DNA from: Novosphingobium panipatense
GTDB taxonomy: Bacteria; Pseudomonadota; Alphaproteobacteria; Sphingomonadales; Sphingomonadaceae
Direction: 5' to 3'
DNA length: 64,000 bases
NCBI RefSeq assembly: GCF_002149965.1
Contig: NZ_MSQB01000004.1
Location: 124,001-188,000 of the forward strand
Shown here piece after piece: positions 1-6,238 of the stretch. The position numbers and the translations under genes were made by a program. The first letter of the stretch is position 1. Every line of letters starts with the position of its first letter. The notes beneath the pieces were generated by a model. The model had not been told where the DNA came from. It ran no database searches and saw only the letters and a program-made list of their open reading frames with translations.

Positions 1-306
1 GACGCGCTCAAGGTCACCGACCCGCTGTTCGAGACCGCCCTGCGCCTCGAGGAAATCGCTCTCAGCGATCCGTACTTCGCAGAGAAGAAGCTGTTCCCGA
101 ACGTCGATTTCTACTCGGGCATCATCCTTTCGGCCATCGGCTTCCCGACCACGATGTTCACGGCGCTCTTCGCCCTCGCCCGTACCGTGGGCTGGGTCGC
201 GCAGTGGAACGAAATGATCTCGGATCCCGGCCAGAAGATCGGTCGTCCGCGTCAGCTCTACACCGGCCCGACGCAGCGCGACTACGTCTCGATCGACAAG
301 CGCTGA
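1..306 (+). CDS. gltA: Citrate synthase, C-terminal part (5' end outside window)
   Basis: The reading frame is open from the first base and ends at TGA 304-306. It encodes the last 101 residues of a type II (hexameric, Gram-negative) citrate synthase, which condenses acetyl-CoA and oxaloacetate at the entry of the TCA cycle. Visible family signatures are [11 protein letters not shown], the [15 protein letters not shown] helix, the VAQWNEM segment and the GRPRQLYTG tail that carries an active-site arginine region. The C-terminus is complete and is followed about 40 bases later by a strong terminator, so the gene ends its own transcript. The N-terminal part cannot be assessed. Confidence 0.93.
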   Translation, partial: DALKVTDPLFETALRLEEIALSDPYFAEKKLFPNVDFYSGIILSAIGFPTTMFTALFALARTVGWVAQWNEMISDPGQKIGRPRQLYTGPTQRDYVSIDKR

Positions 307-348
307 GCCCGTCGCTCGATAGAGCGATCCGGTTTTGCCGAGAAAAAG

Positions 349-380
349 AAGGCCCTCGCGAAAGCGGGGGCCTTTCTTTT
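349..380 (+). terminator. Rho-independent terminator after citrate synthase
   Basis: An 11-bp GC-rich stem (349-359 paired with 364-374, one G-T pair) closes a GAAA tetraloop and is followed by TCTTTT. It lies 42 bases after the citrate synthase stop codon. Confidence 0.88.
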
Positions 381-507
381 GAAGCGAACGATCTTGCCAT
401 CCGGGGAGCCGAACTTTCAGTCGCATTCGTACAAGTACTTGAAATGCAAAATGCCGCTATATAGCCTTCCAAGGATTCCAGACTATTGGCGACGGGGGCG
501 TTAGCGA

Positions 508-1857
508 ATGATCCCGAATGCTTTCGGACGGATTGCCGTGTTTCTACTTTCAGCGTCGCTGGTCGTTCCCGCGCAGGCCCAGGACGTGAAACCCGCGCAA
601 ACGGAAACCGTGTTTCGAAACGTGCGCGTCTTCGACGGGCATTCGGGCAGGCTTTCCGCTCCAACCAGCGTGACGGTCAAAGGCAATGTCATCGCCGCGA
701 TCGGACCCGGCTCTTCCACATCCTCCGGCGCCCATGTGATCGACGGCAAGGGACGCACGCTGATGCCGGGCATGATCGATGTCCATGTCCATCTGACTTT
801 CAGCGCACTGACCGAGCCCCAATTGCTGTCGCCCGATCTCACGCCGCAATCCGCCGAGGTCGCAGCCGCCGTGCAGGCCAAGGCGATGCTGCTGCGCGGG
901 TTCACCGCCGTGCGGGACATGGGCGGGCCGATCTTCGGGCTCAAGGCGGGGATCGACGCCGGAAAATACCAGGGCCCGCGCATCTGGCCTTCCGGCGCCG
1001 TCATCAGCCAGACTTCCGGCCATGGCGATTTCCGTCTTCCCAGCGAACGATCGCGCCGCTTCTTCGGGAAACCGGCCCGCGCCGAAGAACTCGGCGCGAC
1101 GTTCATTGCCGACGGGCGCGACGAAGTGCTCACCGCAACCCGCGAAAACCTGCGCTTCGGTGCCAGCCAGATCAAGCTCATGGCCGGCGGCGGTTCCTCG
1201 TCCGAATACGATCCGCTGGACGTCACCCAATATCTGCCGGAGGAACTCTCGGCAGCCGTCGCCGCGGCGCAGGACTGGGGAACTTACGTCGCGGTCCACG
1301 CCTATACCCCGCGTGCCGTGCGCCGGGCGCTCGATGCGGGCGTGCAATCCATCGAACACGGCCAGTTGCTGGACGAAGCCACGATCAAGCTCATCGGTGA
1401 GCGCGGCGCCTGGCTTTCCCTCCAGAACCTGCCGCCGCCGCTGCCCGGCGATCCACCGGAACGGCGCGCGAAAAAAATGGAAGTGCGTGAAGGCTCGGAT
1501 CACGCCTGGGCCTGGGCCAAGAAGTACCACCTCAAGCTCGCCTGGGGCACCGATTTCCTGTTCCGGCCGGAAGAGAACCGCGAACAGAATGCCTATATTC
1601 TCAGGCTGAAGCAGTGGTTCGCGCCTGCCGAGATCCTGAAGATGGTCACTTACGACAATGCCCAGCTTCTTGCACTGTCCGGCGAAAGGTCACCCTACAA
1701 GGGCAAGCTCGGCGTCGTCGAGGTCGGCGCACTTGCCGACCTCATCCTGGTCGATGGCGATCCGATCTCCGATATCGACCTCATCGCAGACCCGGAGAAG
1801 AATTTCGTCGCCATCATGAAGGACGGGGTCTTTGTCCGCGATCCGGCGAGCAAATGA
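508..1857 (+). CDS. Secreted metal-dependent amidohydrolase (imidazolonepropionase/Xaa-Pro dipeptidase-like)
   Basis: This 449-residue protein of the amidohydrolase superfamily starts with a signal peptide (hydrophobic segment about residues 8-20, likely cleavage after AQA near 24), so it should act in the periplasm. The metal ligands of the TIM barrel are visible: H93 and H95 in the DVHVHLTF strand, H264 in VAVHAYT, H284 in SIEHGQLL and D349 in WGTDF. The C-terminal ADLILVDGDP segment is the usual closing beta-sandwich piece. Members of this group hydrolyse dipeptides, imidazolone-like rings or lactones, and the substrate cannot be told from sequence. The gene stands alone between the citrate synthase terminator and a small membrane protein. 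Confidence 0.85.
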   Translation: MIPNAFGRIAVFLLSASLVVPAQAQDVKPAQTETVFRNVRVFDGHSGRLSAPTSVTVKGNVIAAIGPGSSTSSGAHVIDGKGRTLMPGMIDVHVHLTFSALTEPQLLSPDLTPQSAEVAAAVQAKAMLLRGFTAVRDMGGPIFGLKAGIDAGKYQGPRIWPSGAVISQTSGHGDFRLPSERSRRFFGKPARAEELGATFIADGRDEVLTATRENLRFGASQIKLMAGGGSSSEYDPLDVTQYLPEELSAAVAAAQDWGTYVAVHAYTPRAVRRALDAGVQSIEHGQLLDEATIKLIGERGAWLSLQNLPPPLPGDPPERRAKKMEVREGSDHAWAWAKKYHLKLAWGTDFLFRPEENREQNAYILRLKQWFAPAEILKMVTYDNAQLLALSGERSPYKGKLGVVEVGALADLILVDGDPISDIDLIADPEKNFVAIMKDGVFVRDPASK

Positions 1858-1934
1858 GCGTATTATCGCAGCCGGTGCCTTAAATCGGCCGCAAGGTGTC
1901 ATCATTCCTGGAGCATCTCTCGGGAGGAATTGTC

Positions 1935-2156
1935 ATGCTGTTCCTCAGAATACTTGCAGTCGTGATCGGACTTTCCGGCATCGTCGTCGGCCTGGTGTGG
2001 GTCGCCCAGGGAACGGGCCTGCTCTCCTGGCCTAGCGACAGCCTGATGCTGGATGATCGAAGCTGGGCCGTGCGCGGCGCGGTCATGGCGGCTGTGGGCG
2101 CGATCCTGCTGTGGCTGGCACGTCGCGGCAACGGCACCAACGACAACCATCTGTAA
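1935..2156 (+). CDS. Small two-TM membrane protein, unknown function
   Basis: A 73-residue protein with two predicted membrane segments, about residues 3-25 and 46-62, and a short polar C-terminal tail (RRGNGTNDNHL). The start at 1935 was chosen because GGGAGG lies 7-8 bases upstream, while an earlier in-frame ATG at 1896 has no such site. It follows the amidohydrolase after 77 bases in the same direction and may be cotranscribed. No family was recognised. Confidence 0.6.
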   Translation: MLFLRILAVVIGLSGIVVGLVWVAQGTGLLSWPSDSLMLDDRSWAVRGAVMAAVGAILLWLARRGNGTNDNHL

Positions 2157-2184
2157 TCAGGCACCTGTAATCAGACACCTCTAA

Positions 2185-3561
2185 TCAGGCATCCGGGTCG
2201 GCGGGAACATCCAGGATGAAGCGCGCGCCCTGCCCCGGCGCACTGTCTACCAACAGATCGCCGCCCATCGCCCGCGCGAGGCTGCGGGAGATATAGAGGC
2301 CGAGCCCCGATCCGCCATCGCCGCTGCGCCCCAGGCGCTCGAACTTCTCGAAGATCTTGCCCTGCTGCTCGCTGGACAGCCCCGGCCCCTGATCCGCCAC
2401 GGTAATCCGCGCACGATCGCCCGCGCTTTCGAGCCTGATCCAGATGTGCGAGCCTTCCGGCGAATAGCGAATCGCATTGCCGATCAGGTTGAGCAGCACT
2501 TGCAAGACGCGGCGATACTCGGCCACGGCAGGCAGCGTTTCGGAGAGGTGCGGCGCCTCTATGACGATCGCCTTCTCCTGCGCCCGCACATTGAGGATGC
2601 CCGCAGCCTGCCGCGCCAGTTCGGACAGGTCCACCCGGTCCGGCGCCGTCGTGAAGCCCTCCGTCTCGACCACTTCGAGGTCAGCGAGGTCTTCCAGCAA
2701 GCCCAGCAGCAGCTTTCCGGCGCCCGCGATCTCCCCTGCATATTCCGCATAGGCATCGGGCAGCGGCCCGGCGAGCCGGGTGCGGATCGTCTCGGCATTG
2801 GCGATGATCCGGGAGATAGGCTGGCGCAGCACCGGCGCAAGATCATGGCCGACAAGGCTGCGCCGCAGCATCGGCTCCATCGGCTCGCGCGCCGCCCGGG
2901 CCGCCACCGACGGCGTATCCGATACCAGCAGAAGCTCGAATCCGGCCGGATCGAACCCCGGCCGCATATGCGGTACGAGCGAAACCCGCCAGGTCCGACG
3001 CGACCCCGGAACCACGACCCGCGATCCGTCGAGGAGGCGCCAGTGCAACGGCTGCTTGTGCGTGACCTTTTCGGGCGGCAGAAACTCCGTCCAGTGCTGT
3101 CCGAAACCGGCGCCCATCGCCGCCGCGACGGCAGCGAGTTCCGTACTTTCCGATAGGACCGCCAGGACGCGCTGGTCGGCATCGAGCTGCGCGCTGAGTT
3201 CGGCCAGATGCCGATCGATCATCGTGCGCCGTCGTTCGACCGAGGCCGCATCCTCCACCGGCGCGGGCGCAGCCTGCCAGTTCCGCACGACGATCTGGCA
3301 CCCCTCGCCCAGCCCCTGCGGCTCGACTTCCACCCAGGCGGTGATCACGTCTCCGCCGTCATGTGCCGAAACGGCCCGGGCAAGGCGGAACCCGTATCGG
3401 CGCGCCTTTCGCACCAGCTCCAGAAGTTCCGGTACGGCGATCGTACCGGGAAGTTCGCCGCCGCAGCGCTCCTGAAGACCGGCCAGCGGCTCGTCCGCCT
3501 CAAGCAGCCGGTCCTGCGCGTCGCTGACGGCGCGGGCAAGAATGGAACCTTCCATCAGCAT
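2185..3561 (-). CDS. Histidine-kinase-like ATPase lacking the phospho-acceptor His
   Basis: This 458-residue protein has an N-terminal region with no clear TM segment, a HisKA-like dimerisation helix and a complete HATPase domain. The H-box reads LAPVLRQPISRIIANAETI. When LR (245-246) is aligned with the usual HELRTPL motif, the histidine position is P243; the nearest His is H239, four residues too early. ATP-binding motifs are intact: N-box LLNLIGNAIRYSPEG (358-370), G1 ADQGPGLS (389-396), F-box EKFERLG and G2 GGSGLGLYISRS (416-427). It may be an ATP-binding pseudokinase or scaffold, like DivL in Caulobacter, which carries Tyr at this site. It overlaps the stop of the upstream gene by one base (TGATG), so the two are translationally coupled. 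Confidence 0.8.
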   Translation of the reverse strand: MLMEGSILARAVSDAQDRLLEADEPLAGLQERCGGELPGTIAVPELLELVRKARRYGFRLARAVSAHDGGDVITAWVEVEPQGLGEGCQIVVRNWQAAPAPVEDAASVERRRTMIDRHLAELSAQLDADQRVLAVLSESTELAAVAAAMGAGFGQHWTEFLPPEKVTHKQPLHWRLLDGSRVVVPGSRRTWRVSLVPHMRPGFDPAGFELLLVSDTPSVAARAAREPMEPMLRRSLVGHDLAPVLRQPISRIIANAETIRTRLAGPLPDAYAEYAGEIAGAGKLLLGLLEDLADLEVVETEGFTTAPDRVDLSELARQAAGILNVRAQEKAIVIEAPHLSETLPAVAEYRRVLQVLLNLIGNAIRYSPEGSHIWIRLESAGDRARITVADQGPGLSSEQQGKIFEKFERLGRSGDGGSGLGLYISRSLARAMGGDLLVDSAPGQGARFILDVPADPDA

Positions 3562-4559
3562 CAGCCGCCCTGCCGTCCGCTGGCCAGAATGGACGCCGCG
3601 ACGTCGGCCCCCAGTCTCTCGAACCCTTCAGGCAACATCGCTTCCGGGTGAATGGCCAGAAACTGCTTCTCGATATCCGCCGCCTTGAGGCCCGCGGCAC
3701 GCAATGCCAGCGCCAGGCGCGCCAGTTGCGCCTCATGCGTGGCGAGAACCGCCGCCTCCCGTCTCAGGCCCGATCCGCTCGCAAGCGCCGTCAGGAACAG
3801 GGCGACCCCCGCATGGCTCACCGACAAGGCGATATGGCTCGCGCCGCCAAGACCGGTCAGAAGACGCGAAGCCAGACCGAGCCGGGTAGAGCCTTCATCG
3901 TACTGCCGTCGAATGGCCGCTTCCGCGAGTGCCAGCCTTTCGCTTCGCTCGTCCCGCAAAGTTCCGGTTTCGCCGGAGCGGATCGCCAGCGGCGCCTTCC
4001 CTGCGCCGAAAATTCCGCGCACCGCCAGCAACACTCGGTGAAGCAGGTCGCCCGGAAGCTCCTCCAACGGCAGGCTCATGCGCCTCTGGGCCTGGCACCA
4101 GCGCGCTTGCGCCGCGAGCCAGCTCACCGCCAGCCCGTGAACGGTGCCCTCGGCAGACGCGATCATCGCCTGAACCAGCGGCGCAACCACCGGATCGAGG
4201 GCAAGGCGGGACTGAAGCCGCTCGGTCATCTGCCATTCCAGCGCAAGGGCATGAACGTGGGCCAGGAGCAGCGAATCCGCCATGAAGGCGCGCGAGAGAT
4301 CCTCGATATCCTCGGCGAATTGCCCCGGTCCGGCAGAATCGCAGAACAACTGCTCCACGATCTGGCGCGCCATGTCGGCCACCATTCCGCGCACCCGCGC
4401 GAGAATCTCGTCACTGAACAGCGCGCTGTCTTCCGCCGCCAGCAGATACTGCAGGATCGGCAGCACACTATCGGCCATGGCATCGCCGCGCGCCAGCTCC
4501 GCACGGAGCAAGGCCTCCGCGGTCTGGTCGTCGGCCGGATGAACAGCGTTGTCGATCAT
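3561..4559 (-). CDS. Conserved-looking helical protein, unknown function
   Basis: A 332-residue, Ala/Leu-rich protein, largely alpha-helical by composition and without a signal peptide or obvious TM segment. I do not recognise a domain; repeated helix pairs (for example LLHRVLLAVRGIFG and VALFLTALASGSGLRREA) suggest a helical-repeat or DUF2336-like fold, but this is a guess. Its stop overlaps the start of the kinase-like gene by one base, and the nucleotidyltransferase-like membrane gene lies 35 bases upstream in the same direction. The context suggests a partner in the same pathway as the His-less kinase and Hpt-like proteins. Confidence 0.65.
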   Translation of the reverse strand: MIDNAVHPADDQTAEALLRAELARGDAMADSVLPILQYLLAAEDSALFSDEILARVRGMVADMARQIVEQLFCDSAGPGQFAEDIEDLSRAFMADSLLLAHVHALALEWQMTERLQSRLALDPVVAPLVQAMIASAEGTVHGLAVSWLAAQARWCQAQRRMSLPLEELPGDLLHRVLLAVRGIFGAGKAPLAIRSGETGTLRDERSERLALAEAAIRRQYDEGSTRLGLASRLLTGLGGASHIALSVSHAGVALFLTALASGSGLRREAAVLATHEAQLARLALALRAAGLKAADIEKQFLAIHPEAMLPEGFERLGADVAASILASGRQGG

Positions 4560-4594
4560 CCGTCCCGTTTACCCTGTATCTGGTTAAGCCCCGG

Positions 4595-5785
4595 TTAGTT
4601 CTTCCGACGTAGCGGAAGTGACATGCCGATCACAATGAGCGCGATCGCCAGAACCTCCACCAGAGCTTCAACTTGCCCGAAACTTGCGGCAAAAGCCAGC
4701 AAAAGTCCCAATGTGGCACGGTCTGCCGCCAGCGATGCGGCCGTCCCGGTCACGACGCGGGGAATCATCGCCAGCAGCATCATCAGCACGGCCGGCGGAA
4801 ACATCCATGAGATCAGCGATTCGCCGCCGAGACGTGAAATCGCGGCAAGCAGGGACAGCCCGAATACCGCATCGACAAGCCAGCGCAGAACGTTGGCGCG
4901 CGGGATCGCGGGCGGCAACTGACCCAGCGCATGACGCTCGGCCGAACGCAGGAAACGGCTCGCTTCCACGAGCACTGCGGCCACGACCAGCACGAGAAAT
5001 CCGACAGCGGCGAATCCGAACCAGGCAAAACCACCCGCGATCGCCAGCGCCACGATCACGCCAAGGCTCACCATGTTGCTGGCATTGCCCGCGTGGAGCA
5101 GCGAGGATCCGAATGTCAGAACCCCGTAGCGCGCGATCGCCCGGCCCGGAGACGTCCCTTCCCCCTCCGCGAAACGATCCCGCAGCCATTCCATTTCCAC
5201 GACATGCGCTTCGCTCTCGTCGCGAATCAGCCGCCAGTTCACGCCGCTGCGAAGGTCTGCCGGAACCTCGTGCATCGGCACGCCCGCCTGCAGGGCGATC
5301 CGCGTCAATGCCGAGGGGACGTTGCAGTCGTCGGGAAGCTCCTGGAGATTTTCCACCAGATGCCCCGGAATGCGCATGACCCCGGCGCTCGCGCGGTTGA
5401 TGTCGATCCGCTCGAAGCCCGCCGCCAGCCCGCCCTCCACCGGTTGCACCAGAACCGCGGAGGATCGTCCCTCGAAAAAGGGCGCGACACTCGCAGGATC
5501 GACGAAAAGCCCTTCACCGATCACCACGAGTTCGTCGCTGGCGGTCACCAGTCCTGCCAGGGGTCTCGCACCGGGCGCGATGTAGAATTGCAGGCCGGCG
5601 TCTTCCGCCATGCGCTGCAGGGCGATCATCTCCGGCGAGGTTCCGCGCGCGAGGCAGATGATGCGCTGACAATCCAGCGCCAGGGCCAAGCCCAGCTGAT
5701 GCTGCGCAAGCGTAGCGCCGCCGACGCGCAGGAACGCACGCGACAGGGACTGGCCCGCCACGGCAGGCTCCATCATGGCGAGCAA
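4595..5785 (-). CDS. Nucleotidyltransferase-like N-terminus fused to C-terminal membrane domain
   Basis: In this 396-residue protein the first ~210 residues resemble the sugar-nucleotide transferase fold (RVGGATLAQHQL followed by CQRIICLARG, like the product-binding and second strand of NTP transferases). However, the N-terminal LxAGxGxR nucleotide loop is missing, so catalysis is doubtful. Residues from about 230 hold several hydrophobic segments (SLGVIVALAIAGGFAWFG onward, then WMFPPAVLMMLLAMIP and VLAIALIVIGMSL), giving roughly four to six TM helices. The layout recalls bifunctional nucleotidyltransferase/CDP-alcohol transferase proteins, but the CDP-alcohol DGxxAR motif was not found. It is part of the leftward four-gene cluster. 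Confidence 0.6.
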   Translation of the reverse strand: MLAMMEPAVAGQSLSRAFLRVGGATLAQHQLGLALALDCQRIICLARGTSPEMIALQRMAEDAGLQFYIAPGARPLAGLVTASDELVVIGEGLFVDPASVAPFFEGRSSAVLVQPVEGGLAAGFERIDINRASAGVMRIPGHLVENLQELPDDCNVPSALTRIALQAGVPMHEVPADLRSGVNWRLIRDESEAHVVEMEWLRDRFAEGEGTSPGRAIARYGVLTFGSSLLHAGNASNMVSLGVIVALAIAGGFAWFGFAAVGFLVLVVAAVLVEASRFLRSAERHALGQLPPAIPRANVLRWLVDAVFGLSLLAAISRLGGESLISWMFPPAVLMMLLAMIPRVVTGTAASLAADRATLGLLLAFAASFGQVEALVEVLAIALIVIGMSLPLRRKN

Positions 5786-5865
5786 TGCGATACGCAGTTC
5801 GTTACACTCCAGCGACCCTCAACCCTTAGGCAAAGGGCTGCGTGGTGCCAAGCCGGGCACGCGCA

Positions 5866-6168
5866 TCAGGCGGCGGAAAACTCGGCAAGATAGGCCTTAA
5901 GGCGGCGTATCACGCTCGGTTCGCCCGGCGCCCCCTCCAGGGCACGTTCGGCCAGGGCCAGAAGCTCGGCGGAATGGAAACTCGCGGCCAGCCCCTTGAG
6001 TCGCATCGCGGCGAGGTTCCAGTTGCCGTCGCACCTGGCGCGGGACAGCAGGTCTATCTGCCGCGCCACGCTTTCCAGATAGGACGCGCGCAGCTCCGCG
6101 AAAAGCGCGGGATCACCGCCCGCAGCCGCGGCGAGCGTCGCTTCGAGGGCGCCTGCTTCATATGCCAT
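5866..6168 (-). CDS. Hpt-domain-like protein without phospho-acceptor His
   Basis: A 100-residue single-domain protein with the Hpt four-helix pattern: LFAELRASYLESVARQIDLL, then AAMRLKGLAASFHSAELL, then ALAERALEG and RRLKAYLAEF. In a working Hpt domain the motif reads AHxLKG; here it is AMRLKG, with M55 where the phosphorylated His should be. H65 is ten residues away and not at the normal site. It is the first gene of the leftward cluster that ends in a kinase-like protein with the same defect, so it more likely binds or sequesters a receiver domain than passes on phosphate. Confidence 0.65.
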   Translation of the reverse strand: MAYEAGALEATLAAAAGGDPALFAELRASYLESVARQIDLLSRARCDGNWNLAAMRLKGLAASFHSAELLALAERALEGAPGEPSVIRRLKAYLAEFSAA

Positions 6169-6238
6169 TTCCCCAGCTTAATGCCCAAAGGGTTAAAGCG
6201 GGCTTTATCGACGCCCCCCGCGTGTTATCCTGATCGGC

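Noticed and set aside
439-463. TTGAAA ... TATATA as a promoter for the amidohydrolase gene
   Set aside because: The spacer is only 13 bases, too short for a normal sigma-70 promoter.
3208-3561. H239 of the kinase-like protein as the phospho-acceptor
   Set aside because: It is four residues before the aligned H-box position and faces a different helix register; the LRQP anchor places Pro at the site.
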